Shown piece by piece: positions 6,794 through 14,758 of a stretch of DNA of 64,000 nucleotides. The DNA is from Nocardia huaxiensis (GTDB taxonomy: Bacteria > Actinomycetota > Actinomycetes > Mycobacteriales > Mycobacteriaceae), in assembly GCF_013744875.1 (NCBI RefSeq), contig NZ_CP059399.1:5084001-5148000 (forward strand), written 5' to 3'. The stretch's first letter is position 1; each line of letters starts with the position of its first letter. Under the pieces are notes generated by a model. The model was given only the letters and a program-made list of their open reading frames with translations. It was not told where the DNA came from and made no database searches. Both the position numbers and the translations under genes were made by a program.

Positions 6794-8916
6794 ACCTCCT
6801 TGTCGACCGGCGACCCGGGCCGGTGAACATCGTGTGCCGCAAGGGGATCGGCCTTCTCCGCCGTCGGCGTCGCGGGTCCGGTCAGCCGGGTGACAACCGC
6901 CGCCGCCACCAGGAGTGCCGCGCCGAGACCGACCGTGACGGGGCTCGGGTACAGCAGCATCAGGCCCGCCAGACCTGCCAGTACGCGGGCGACGGGCCCG
7001 GCCTCGCCGAGGCCGAAGATCCAGCCGCCGGTGGCCATGGCGAGTGCGGCCACGCCGGCCGCGACGATCACGGTGATCGCCGCGATCTCGAGCGCCGGGC
7101 CCCGCGCGAGCAGGCGCTCACCGGAGTCGGTGAGGACGAAGACCACCGGCACCAGGAAGGCCGGGAGCGCGTAGCGCAGGGTCTGCCACATGGTCGGCAC
7201 GGGTTTCGCGCCGGTGACCGCGGCCGCGCCCACGGCGGCCAGCGCGGTCGGCGGCGTGACCTCCGACAGCACCGAGAAGTAGAAGACGAACATGGCCGCG
7301 GCGGGTTTGGCCACGCCCAGGCCCAGTAGCGCCGGACCGATGATGGCCCAGCCGATCACGAACGACGCGGTCACCGGAATGGCCAGGCCGAGCAGCGAAA
7401 GCGCCACGGCGGCAAGGGCAATGGTGCAGATCAGCACGACGGTGGCATTGTCGGAGATGGCCTCGCCCGCCCGCACCAGCAGCGCCGCGATCTCCGCGCC
7501 GAGACCGGTTTTGGTGGTCATCGAGGTGATCGTCCCGGCCGCGGCGCACACCGCCACCACGGGCAGCGCCGAGCGGATGCCCGTCGACAGGGCCGTGAAG
7601 CCGTCGCGGAGGAACGCGCGCAGGTGATTCGCCAGGGTGCCCGGTGACTTCCGTTGCCGCACCGCGCGATCGGCGACTGCGAGTGCGAACGCGAGCGCCG
7701 TCGCGTACACCACCGCCCGCGCGGCGCTGACGCCTGCGATCATCAGGACGACGATCATGATGAGCGACAGGAAGTGATAGCCGAAGCGCAGCAGCAGCTT
7801 CCACGCCGGGACGACGTCGTCGGCCGGCTCCGGCCGCTCGGATGTTCTCGCGGCCGAATGGAATCGCCGGGCGTCGATCTCGACCGACAGCAGAATGCCC
7901 AGGTAGTACAGCAGCGTCGGAATGGTCGCCCACGCCAGCACCGTGAGATATGAAACCTCCAGGTACTCGGCCACGATGAACGCCGCCACCCCCAGGGTCG
8001 GCGGCGACAGGATCGCGCCCACACCGGCGGCCGCGAGCATGCCACCGGCCTGCTCCGGACGGTATCCGGCCCGCTGCAGGATCGGCCAGGTGACCGCGCC
8101 CGTGCTGACCGCCGTCGCGGTCCCCGAACCCGACACCGTGCCGAGCAGGAATCCAGAGGTGACGGCGGTGCGCCCGGCGGCGCTCGCCGAACGCCGGAAC
8201 GCCGCCACCGACAGATCCACGAAGAACCGTGCCGCACCGGAGAATTCGAGCACCGCGCCGTAGATGGTGAACAGGACGATATAGCTGGCCGTCACGTCGA
8301 GGGGCGTGCCGTAGAACCCGCTGCCCGAGTTGTACAGGGCGTCGACGATCTGCGAGAAGTCCAATCCCAGATGCGCGATCGACCAATTCTGGGGGAGCAG
8401 TCCGCCGTAATACCCGTAGGCCAGGAACACTCCGCACACCAGTGGCAGCACCCAGCCGGTGGTCCGGCGGCAGGCTTCGAGAATGAGCGCCAGCAGCACC
8501 GCGCCCATGCCCACATCGACCGGCGACAGCAGTCCTTGGCGATCCAGGAAGTCGTCGTATCCGCCGCCGCCGGAGCCGAGGGTCACCGGCAGCACCGGGT
8601 ACAGGCACACCACCAGCGCCACCGCGGCCAGCGCCCAATCCAGCGGCGCCGGACCGTCTTCTCGATCGAGGAAGCGGATCCCGGACCGGTAGCTCAGAAA
8701 GATCAGCGGCAGTGTGACGGCCAGGAAGATGACCAGGTAGTACTGGCTTCCCTGCGGCAGCGGACGGAACACCTGCCACAGCACCAGGATCGCGTCGGCG
8801 AACGCGCACACCGCCACGAACCGCTCCGGCCATCCGGACAGCCGCCGCGCGGGCCGCTCCTCGTCATCCAGTCCGAGTTCGGCGGGAGTGGGGAGATCGT
8901 GTGTGCCCGTTGTCAT
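6790..8916 (-). CDS. TRAP transporter fused permease subunit (DctQ-DctM type)
   Basis: This integral membrane protein of 708 residues starts at ATG 8916, with GGGAGCG upstream. A longer in-frame version would add 25 unlikely residues. A cytoplasmic N-terminal 40 residues precede about four membrane helices corresponding to DctQ. Then comes a DctM-like large domain with many helices, including the conserved segments TSGFLLGTVSGSGTATAVST and LSPPTLGVAAFIVAEYL, and SEVTPPTALAAVGAAAVTGA near the end. Fusion of the two permease parts is typical for TAXI systems. It works with the binding lipoprotein encoded immediately downstream and uses a sodium or proton gradient for uptake. A TetR-like palindrome lies 77 bases upstream of the start. 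Confidence 0.9.
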   Translation of the reverse strand: MTTGTHDLPTPAELGLDDEERPARRLSGWPERFVAVCAFADAILVLWQVFRPLPQGSQYYLVIFLAVTLPLIFLSYRSGIRFLDREDGPAPLDWALAAVALVVCLYPVLPVTLGSGGGGYDDFLDRQGLLSPVDVGMGAVLLALILEACRRTTGWVLPLVCGVFLAYGYYGGLLPQNWSIAHLGLDFSQIVDALYNSGSGFYGTPLDVTASYIVLFTIYGAVLEFSGAARFFVDLSVAAFRRSASAAGRTAVTSGFLLGTVSGSGTATAVSTGAVTWPILQRAGYRPEQAGGMLAAAGVGAILSPPTLGVAAFIVAEYLEVSYLTVLAWATIPTLLYYLGILLSVEIDARRFHSAARTSERPEPADDVVPAWKLLLRFGYHFLSLIMIVVLMIAGVSAARAVVYATALAFALAVADRAVRQRKSPGTLANHLRAFLRDGFTALSTGIRSALPVVAVCAAAGTITSMTTKTGLGAEIAALLVRAGEAISDNATVVLICTIALAAVALSLLGLAIPVTASFVIGWAIIGPALLGLGVAKPAAAMFVFYFSVLSEVTPPTALAAVGAAAVTGAKPVPTMWQTLRYALPAFLVPVVFVLTDSGERLLARGPALEIAAITVIVAAGVAALAMATGGWIFGLGEAGPVARVLAGLAGLMLLYPSPVTVGLGAALLVAAAVVTRLTGPATPTAEKADPLAAHDVHRPGSPVDKEV

Positions 8917-8992
8917 TTCGACTCGCTCCCACGCGCACCCAACCGCACCGCACGCTCCTGCCCGCCCATCCGACTGGCCGCACAGTATCACC

Positions 8993-9006
8993 AGACCGAT
9001 AGGTCT
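8993..9006. promoter_or_regulatory. Perfect AGACC-GATA-GGTCT inverted repeat between divergent genes
   Basis: Five-base arms are separated by four bases, forming a 14-base palindromic site. It lies between the TRAP permease (start 8916, minus) and the amidotransferase (start 9103, plus). The shape resembles operators of actinobacterial TetR regulators, which often have an A-C-C-G core. No tetR gene lies next to it, so the cognate protein must be elsewhere. Inference from symmetry and position. Confidence 0.35.
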
Positions 9007-9102
9007 CGTGGCCGATTTCGGCGTCCGCCGAAGCCCCCATCACATACCGGACATTCGGCCGACATCCCCGAATCGGGCCGCGCATCTCGCACAATCGGTT
9101 TC

Positions 9103-9846
9103 ATGCCCAAGCCCTGCCTGCTGCTGCAGCTACGACCCGAACGCGCGGCCGCGGACGATGAGTACCGCGCTGTGCTGCGCATCGGCGCACTCGATGCGGA
9201 CCGTGTGGTGCGCATCCAGATGGATCAGGATTTCCCCGACGTCGACCTCGACGACTATTCGGCGGTCATCGTCGGCGGCGGTCCCAGCAATGTGAGCAAC
9301 CCCGAGAACCGCAAATACGACTACCAGCGCCGCTTCGAACCCAAACTGCGCCTGCTGCTGGCCGAGATCGTCGACCGGGACTTCCCCTACCTGGGCGCAT
9401 GCTACGGCTTGGGCATCCTCGCCGACGTGCTCGGCGGCAAGGTCAGCGACGCCCGCTACGCCGAATCCCCCGGCGCGCAAACCATCGAACTGACCGACAC
9501 CGCTGCCGAAGACGCCTTGCTGCACGGCCTTCCGCAGTCCTTCCGGGCCTTCGTCGGCCACAAGGAAGCCTGTCAGGAAGTCCCGCCCGGCGCGGTGCTG
9601 CTCGCCGCCTCCACCGGCTGCCCGGTCCAGATGATCCGCGTAGGCCACCATATGTACGCCACCCAGTTCCACCCCGAACTCGACGGCGACGGCCTCGCCC
9701 TCCGCATCGAAATCTACCGCCACGCAGGCTATTTCGACCCCGCCGAAGCCGACGCCCTGATCGCCCTCGGTCACCGGGAATCCGTCCCCGTCCCCGGCGA
9801 GATCCTGCGCCGCTTCCTCTCCCGCTACTGCCAGAACCAACTGTGA
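9103..9846 (+). CDS. Class I glutamine amidotransferase (GMP synthase-like)
   Basis: The product has 247 residues and a triad-type class I amidotransferase fold. The nucleophile elbow is YLGACYGLGILADVLGG with the catalytic Cys, and the His-Glu pair sits in TQFHPELDGDG. The oxyanion strand VIVGGGPSNVS lies near residue 65. It lacks the synthetase half of GuaA, so it is one of the stand-alone GMP-synthase-like amidotransferases (GatA-like, YfeJ group) of unknown acceptor. ATG 9103 is the start; longer upstream ORF extensions run against the divergent TRAP gene and were rejected. The stop codon is buried in a perfect hairpin (see next entry), so transcription probably ends there. Confidence 0.85.
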   Translation: MPKPCLLLQLRPERAAADDEYRAVLRIGALDADRVVRIQMDQDFPDVDLDDYSAVIVGGGPSNVSNPENRKYDYQRRFEPKLRLLLAEIVDRDFPYLGACYGLGILADVLGGKVSDARYAESPGAQTIELTDTAAEDALLHGLPQSFRAFVGHKEACQEVPPGAVLLAASTGCPVQMIRVGHHMYATQFHPELDGDGLALRIEIYRHAGYFDPAEADALIALGHRESVPVPGEILRRFLSRYCQNQL

Positions 9847-9880
9847 CGAGGTTCGTCACGGGCCCCTGAGTTTCCGGGGC
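9843..9880 (+). terminator. Two tandem hairpins over and after the amidotransferase stop codon
   Basis: GTGACG-aggtt-CGTCAC (9843-9859) is a perfect six-base stem containing the TGA stop. It is followed by GCCCC-N9-GGGGC (9862-9880). No U-run follows, as is common for actinobacterial terminators. The next gene starts at 9918 on the same strand, so these separate the two units. Confidence 0.35.
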
Positions 9881-9917
9881 TGGTGTCGTCACGCCGAACC
9901 CCGTAGAAATGCACCCC

Positions 9918-10160
9918 ATGAAGTTAAAACATGTTCTTTTCACTTTTCTGGCGGCCGGGTGCGCCTCGATAGTCACCGCGACCCCCGCGACCGCGGCTCC
10001 GGCCCCAGTACTGACCCCCGTCGCCGAAGAGTGCTACCCGTACTCGCTCTTCGCCTCGCTCAGCGGCGGCCCGGCCAAGTGCTTCTCCCGAGCCGAGTTC
10101 TGGCAGAACACCATTCAATCCCTCGGCACCCTCTCCGCCGGCGGATCCTCCGGTTCCTAG
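9918..10160 (+). CDS. Small secreted protein, 80 residues
   Basis: The start is ATG 9918 (an ATG at 9909 is also in frame). The N-terminus MKLKHVLFTFLAAGCASIVT followed by ATPATAAPAP is a standard Sec signal peptide with an A-T-A-A cleavage region. This leaves a mature chain of about 52 residues with two cysteines (ECYPYS and AKCFS) that could form one disulfide. The first 30 bases are unusually AT-rich (AAGTTAAAACATG) compared with the surroundings, which would keep the initiation region unstructured. No family was recognised. Its stop overlaps the convergent Rpn-type gene by four bases. Confidence 0.65.
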   Translation: MKLKHVLFTFLAAGCASIVTATPATAAPAPVLTPVAEECYPYSLFASLSGGPAKCFSRAEFWQNTIQSLGTLSAGGSSGS

Positions 10161-11167
10161 AGCCCTCCTCGATCGAATACCTCGTCGATCGAGTCGGCGG
10201 TGAGCGTTCGGGCCGTCCACTCTCGAAGTTCGTCGATGCTCGCACTGTGGATCGTTTCGGTGATTCGAGCAGGCACCATTCCGAACCGCAGTGTGAGCAC
10301 TTCGAGCAGGGCTTCCGCTCGGCCTTCCACGCGGCCTTCTGCTCGGCCCTCGACTCGGCCCTCGACTCGGCCCTTGGCCTCGAGTCGTTCCGCGGTGGTC
10401 ATCAATGCCTCCTTCGCCTGGGGTCCGAGTTGGTCGACCACGGGCTCCAGATCCGTTCGATCGGTGTCACCCATACTGAGAATGTACGTCAGGGCGGCCT
10501 CGAGTTCCCCGCCACCGGCGCGCGTCAGCATACGGAGATATCGCATGATCGGCCGGAGGTCCTCCAGTCCCAGCCGAGTTTTCCGAGGTGCTGTTTTCAG
10601 CAGGAAGAACAAGGTGGCCACTGCCGGTGTGAGGTCGCGGGCCAGTAGGGCCTCCACGTCCACCGCGGCAAGATCGTCGACCACGTATCGCCAGCGCGGC
10701 AGGTACTCGGCCAGGGATTCGCGCGCGGCGTTGTCGAGGTCGATCACCTCGGACAGATCCATCGGCGCGGTCCATGATCCGCCATCGGTGTCGCAGAACA
10801 GGACGACGGGAAACACCATCGGTACCGTGTGCGCCTTCGGGTGGTCCCGCAGCCAGCGCCGCCAGAATGCGATTTCGTATGCGGCGAGCCGGAGCGCCAT
10901 CAGCGGATCCGAACTGCTCTGGTGCTCCAGCAGCAGGTACAGGTACGCCTCGCGATCGTCGTAGCGGGTGCGATAGAGGATGTCGCTACAGCGCGCTTGC
11001 AACTCGCTGGACACGAAGCTGCCGGACACCAACTCCATCTCGTTCCAATGTAGCCGGGCGGCAACAGCTTTCGGTACCATTGCCCGCAATTCGGTAGCAG
11101 CATCGGATGCGCGGGACATGACATGCCGAAAGTACGAATCGTGCCGATTCGGCGGTGACACAGCCAT
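10157..11167 (-). CDS. Rpn/YhgA-type PD-(D/E)XK nuclease family protein
   Basis: This 336-residue protein follows the Rpn recombination-promoting nuclease layout. It opens with HDSYFRHVMSRASDAATEL, corresponding to the H-D-x2-F-K start of the family. The nuclease core follows, with DDREAYLYLLLEHQSSSD as the D..E-x-Q motif, and then a helical C-terminal domain. These proteins are often misnamed transposases; they cut DNA and stimulate RecA-independent recombination. Residues 264-287 or so are a run of (V/A)EGR repeats encoded by a 12-base tandem repeat. There are no terminal inverted repeats or target-site duplications, so it is not an insertion sequence. The gene is complete and starts at ATG 11167. 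Confidence 0.8.
   Translation of the reverse strand: MAVSPPNRHDSYFRHVMSRASDAATELRAMVPKAVAARLHWNEMELVSGSFVSSELQARCSDILYRTRYDDREAYLYLLLEHQSSSDPLMALRLAAYEIAFWRRWLRDHPKAHTVPMVFPVVLFCDTDGGSWTAPMDLSEVIDLDNAARESLAEYLPRWRYVVDDLAAVDVEALLARDLTPAVATLFFLLKTAPRKTRLGLEDLRPIMRYLRMLTRAGGGELEAALTYILSMGDTDRTDLEPVVDQLGPQAKEALMTTAERLEAKGRVEGRVEGRAEGRVEGRAEALLEVLTLRFGMVPARITETIHSASIDELREWTARTLTADSIDEVFDRGGL
10309..10380. repeat. Six tandem 12-bp units inside the Rpn-type gene
   Basis: Consecutive 12-base units of the form GGCC-TTC/CTC-N5 run from 10309 to 10380; two adjacent units (10345-10356 and 10357-10368) are identical. On the coding strand they spell repeated G-R-(V/A)-E. Because the unit is a multiple of three, gain or loss of units would lengthen or shorten the charged hinge without breaking the frame. 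Confidence 0.6.
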
Positions 11168-11252
11168 ATCCGGGCAACATACTCCGACAACCTTTGTTGC
11201 AAGGCCCTTTTCCGGGCAGCCGCAGGCGGTGGGGCTGCCCGGTGCGCTGCAT

Positions 11253-12152
11253 TCAGGGGAGTCGGTCGAGGATGGTGGCGAGTTCTCGGGCTCGCAGGAC
11301 GGCGCCGATGTGGCCGGACTCCAGGGTGTGGACGTCGAAGGGGTTGGCGGGGGTGAGGCGGTCGGCGTCGTCGATCATTTTGGTGGCCAGGGCGGGGGTG
11401 ATGACGTTGTCCCGGGTGAGGCGGATGTAGGTGCGGGGGATTCGGCCCCAGGTGTCGGGGTCTACTCGGCCGTCGGCGAAGTTCGTCTGCGCGGCGTCTT
11501 CGGGTTGCATGCCGAAGTTCATGACGGTGAGGAGTTGGTCGAGGGTGGCCTCGGGCATATTGGTCAGGCGGAAGTCTTCGAGGGCCTGAGGGTCGGCGGA
11601 GCGCAGGTTGAAGCGGATGATGCCTCGGGAGATCGGTTCGGGGCCGAGGAAGAGGGAATGCTCGGGGTCCGGGACGGGGGCGTCCTTGAGGGCCTCGGGG
11701 GTTTGGCTCAGGGCCATGGCGCTGGGCGCTTCCTCGGTGGAGGGGCAGAAGGCGGACAAATAGACGATGCGGTGGATGGCGTCGGGAATCGCATTGCCGA
11801 CCAGGCCGATGGTGATGCCGCCGAGGCTGTGGCCCACCAGGACGACCGGGCCGTGCCTGCGCACCTGCTCGACCACCTCGATGACGTGAGCGACATTGTC
11901 CTGCACGGTGATTGCCGACAGGGGTGAGGGCGAAGCGACGAAGGCGTCGATGTCCTGCGCCTGGTACGACGGCGGGATGGGCGCGTCGAGACCGTGGCCG
12001 GGCAGATCGACGGGCAGCGAGCGATGGCCGAGCAACGCGAGTTCGCGGACCACGGGCGCCCAATAGAAACTGTTGCTTGTCAAACCGTGGACGAAGACGA
12101 ATGTCGGAGCGGCGGTCGAGATTTCAGCGAATTGATCATTAGATTCCGGCAC
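11253..12152 (-). CDS. Alpha/beta hydrolase fold protein
   Basis: This is a hydrolase of about 300 residues. The oxyanion region is FVFVHGLTSNSFYW, the nucleophile elbow is GHSLGG (catalytic Ser) and the acid/base pair is expected in the C-terminal DRLTPANPF and ESGHIGAVL segments, so the triad looks intact. The arrangement, with a lid of about 80 residues after strand 6, matches the esterase/AB hydrolase_6 type that includes salicylate-esterase-like enzymes. The substrate is unknown. GTG 12152 is chosen (GGGG seven bases upstream); a TTG at 12176 would add eight residues. It is divergent from the Tat amine oxidase gene, with about 125 bases between the starts. Confidence 0.8.
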   Translation of the reverse strand: MPESNDQFAEISTAAPTFVFVHGLTSNSFYWAPVVRELALLGHRSLPVDLPGHGLDAPIPPSYQAQDIDAFVASPSPLSAITVQDNVAHVIEVVEQVRRHGPVVLVGHSLGGITIGLVGNAIPDAIHRIVYLSAFCPSTEEAPSAMALSQTPEALKDAPVPDPEHSLFLGPEPISRGIIRFNLRSADPQALEDFRLTNMPEATLDQLLTVMNFGMQPEDAAQTNFADGRVDPDTWGRIPRTYIRLTRDNVITPALATKMIDDADRLTPANPFDVHTLESGHIGAVLRARELATILDRLP

Positions 12153-12277
12153 GAAAACCCCATATGTGAGAAACAACCGACGGTGAATTCCTTACTCGCA
12201 CCGTACTGCCGCCAATCCGGATGCGGGTCGGTAACGAATATGCCGCTACGGCAATGGGGCGTGTCGGGAGGATGGGA

Positions 12278-14035
12278 ATGTCGATCGGCGGAGTATCGCG
12301 ACGTCAGCTGTTGCGCACCGCGCTGGCGGGAATGGCCGCGTCCGGTGTGGCGGCGTGCGCGCGGGCCAGTGGGGAAGGGGCCGTCGATGGCCTCCCGCGA
12401 GGCACCAGCCATACCCTGGCGCGGGAGTTGCTCGGGGTCGGCGAGCGCGGGGAGGATCTGACCCTGGCGTATTTGAAAGTGCTCGTCGATACCGGACTGC
12501 CCGCCACGAATACGCGGAAGAAGATCATTGTCGTGGGCGCGGGCCCGGCGGGGTTGAGCGCGGCGAATCTGCTGGCCGATGCGGGCCATCAGGTTACGGT
12601 GCTGGAGGCCAATGGGAATCGCACGGGCGGTCGGGTGAAGACCCTGCGCGGCGTGTTCGCCGACAAGGACCTCTACGCCGAGGCGGGAGCCATGCGCTTG
12701 TCCAGCGCGCATCCCATGGTGCTGGCCCTGGCGGACAAACTGGGAGTGCGGCGCAGGCCATTCTACAACTCCGACGTGCTGCCCGAGACCGTCACCCCCG
12801 CGACGACGCCGGTGTACTACCGATCGTTCACCGGCGAGGAATGGACCAATGGCCCGCGAACGGAGTACGCGGCCCCGGCATCGGCGGGGCGGAGCCTGAT
12901 CAGGGTGAACGGGCTGACCCGCACTCGGGCCGAATACGCCGCGAATCCCGGTGCGGTGCACGCGAGTTTCGGCTGTGGACTGGCCGAGCCCAGCCGGGTG
13001 GTACTCGGCAGCGCGCTGCGGCAGACCTCGGCGCTGGGCGATCAGCCGATCGAACGACAGCTCGAACGCTGGACGGAACTGCTCGACACCCATGAAAACC
13101 ATTCGCTGCGTGACTATCTCAAGGATCAGGGCTGGCCGAAAGACCGTCTCGAGACCGTGGGGACGCTGGAGAACCTCACGGCCCGACTAGGGCACAGCGT
13201 CGTGTTCCCGCTGGTCGACCACACCCTGATTCCGGTCGGCGCGTTCTACTGGGAGCTCGCCGGTGGAACGGCCTCGCTCACCGATGCGCTGACCCGGCGG
13301 CTCGGCCCCGCAGTCCTGCTGGGCAAGCGCATGACCCGGCTGGAACAGACCGAACACGGCGTGCGCGTCTGGACCACCGGCGAGACCGGCACCGAAACCT
13401 CGGACGGCGCACCGAGCGGTCCGGCCGAATCCTTCGACGCCGATTACGCGATCGTGGCCATCCCGCTGAGCGCGGCCCGCTTCTGCACCTTCGAGCCGGC
13501 GCTGTCCTACGACAAGCGGCGCGCCATCATCGAAATGCACCATGACGCGGCCACAAAAGTACTGCTGGAGTTCAAGACTCGCTTCTGGGAGCAGGGCCCG
13601 GCCGGATTCCGGGGTGGACGCTGCGCCACCGACCTGCCGAACCGATCCCTGTTCTTCCCCTCGCACGTCGAGAACTCCGAGGGCGGCGTGGTGCTGGCCT
13701 CCTACACCTTCGCCGACGATGCGATGCGCTGGGATTCACTCACCGAGGGCGAGCGTATTCACTTCGCCCTGGCCGGAATGCGCGAACTGTTCGGGGCGCG
13801 CGTGGACAGCGAGTTCACCGGTGTCGGCATCACACAGAGCTGGGTGCGCGCACGCTACGCGCTCGGCGAGGCCGCGATTCCGGCCCCCGGGCAACTGCAC
13901 GAACACCACCTCGCGACCCGATCTGCCGAAGGCCGGGTGCATTTCGCCGGCGACCACACCAGCCTCAATACCGCGTGGATCGAAGGCGCCCTGGAGAGCG
14001 GCGTCCGGGCCGCCCTCGAGGTTCATCGGCGCTGA
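12278..14035 (+). CDS. Tat-exported flavin amine oxidase, probably a lipoprotein
   Basis: This is a flavin-containing amine oxidase (MAO/L-amino-acid oxidase type) of 585 residues. ATG 12278 is chosen because GGGAGG lies six bases upstream; ATG 12272 and 12221 are weaker. The N-terminus carries a twin-arginine signal, VSRRQLLRTALAG, then GVAAC with a lipobox-like Cys27, so it is probably folded with FAD in the cytoplasm, exported and lipid-anchored. The FAD Rossmann motif is VVGAGPAGLSAANLL (about 86-100), followed by the GGRVKTLRG dinucleotide-binding RxGGR-like segment. The C-terminal HFAGDHTSLNTAWIEGALES closes the FAD site. It should oxidise amines or amino acids outside the cell, giving an aldehyde or keto acid, ammonia and H2O2. 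A polyamine-type catabolic operon lies 700 bases downstream. Confidence 0.87.
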   Translation: MSIGGVSRRQLLRTALAGMAASGVAACARASGEGAVDGLPRGTSHTLARELLGVGERGEDLTLAYLKVLVDTGLPATNTRKKIIVVGAGPAGLSAANLLADAGHQVTVLEANGNRTGGRVKTLRGVFADKDLYAEAGAMRLSSAHPMVLALADKLGVRRRPFYNSDVLPETVTPATTPVYYRSFTGEEWTNGPRTEYAAPASAGRSLIRVNGLTRTRAEYAANPGAVHASFGCGLAEPSRVVLGSALRQTSALGDQPIERQLERWTELLDTHENHSLRDYLKDQGWPKDRLETVGTLENLTARLGHSVVFPLVDHTLIPVGAFYWELAGGTASLTDALTRRLGPAVLLGKRMTRLEQTEHGVRVWTTGETGTETSDGAPSGPAESFDADYAIVAIPLSAARFCTFEPALSYDKRRAIIEMHHDAATKVLLEFKTRFWEQGPAGFRGGRCATDLPNRSLFFPSHVENSEGGVVLASYTFADDAMRWDSLTEGERIHFALAGMRELFGARVDSEFTGVGITQSWVRARYALGEAAIPAPGQLHEHHLATRSAEGRVHFAGDHTSLNTAWIEGALESGVRAALEVHRR

Positions 14036-14036
14036 T

Positions 14037-14054
14037 CGCCGCCGGGAAGCGGCG
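14037..14054. terminator. Hairpin between convergent amine oxidase and yaeQ genes
   Basis: CGCCGC-cgggaa-GCGGCG is a perfect six-base stem with a six-base loop. It begins one base after the amine oxidase stop and lies 35 bases from the yaeQ stop. It probably works in both directions. There is no U-run. Confidence 0.45.
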
Positions 14055-14088
14055 CTCGATTCCGGCGGATCCGGCTGCGCCGCAGGGG

Positions 14089-14631
14089 CTATCCGATCCG
14101 GTGTTCCTCGATCGGAGCGCTCAGGTTCACGCCGTTGATATCCAGGTACAGCACGCGCTCGGTCACCGACACGGTCATGGTGTTGCGGCGTTCGATGACG
14201 GCGACGGCGGCAGCGATGAACTCGCGATCGAAGCTGTAGACGGGAACGTCCTCGCCCCGGTGAATCCGCTTGCCGGACAGCTGCGCCAGCACCTTCACCG
14301 GATCCCGATGCGTATAGACCGCTGCCCGCCCGGCCAGCTTGCTGCCGCGGTGCACCCGATCGGCGTCGGGCGCACCCACTTCGATCCACGCGGTCACCCG
14401 CCCGGTGAGGTCGCGCACCAGAACGGCCGGTTCGTCGGTGGACGACACGCCGCCCTCGCTGAAGGTGATGCCCTCCTCGTATTCCAGGCAGTAGGCGAGG
14501 ATACGGGTGAGCATGAATTCGTCGTTCTCCGACGGGTGGCGGGCGACGCGCAGTTCGATCTCCTCGTAGACGCCGCGATCGACGTCGGCGAGGGTGACCG
14601 TGAAGGTGTGCAGTGTCGCGCTGAGAGCCAT
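14089..14631 (-). CDS. YaeQ family protein
   Basis: The product has 180 residues, the standard YaeQ length. The family features are visible: MALSATLHTFTVTLADVDRG at the start, then LRVARHPSENDEFMLTRILA and YCLEYEEGITFSEGG, and W-I-EVGAPDADR-HR-SK in the middle. YaeQ proteins have a PD-(D/E)XK-related fold (the E-G-x-D/E and EVG segments). YaeQ was found as a multicopy suppressor of RfaH loss in E. coli, but its biochemical role is unsettled. ATG 14631 is the start; the upstream in-frame part overlaps glnA4 regulatory DNA. It is convergent with the amine oxidase and divergent from glnA4. Confidence 0.85.
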   Translation of the reverse strand: MALSATLHTFTVTLADVDRGVYEEIELRVARHPSENDEFMLTRILAYCLEYEEGITFSEGGVSSTDEPAVLVRDLTGRVTAWIEVGAPDADRVHRGSKLAGRAAVYTHRDPVKVLAQLSGKRIHRGEDVPVYSFDREFIAAAVAVIERRNTMTVSVTERVLYLDINGVNLSAPIEEHRIG

Positions 14632-14758
14632 GGGAACAGAAGCATAGTGCCTGTTCAGAACGGGCCGTTCGACACGGTCACGATGAATGGCGATTCGGGC
14701 ACGCGCGGGGCTCCGGTCGCTTAGTTTGATCATGTTGATGCCGAGAGGGGTCGTCGTG

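Noticed and set aside
10157..11167. The Rpn-type gene as a transposase or insertion sequence
   Set aside because: Old annotations call the family transposase, but no terminal inverted repeats or target duplications flank it and the domain is a PD-(D/E)XK nuclease.
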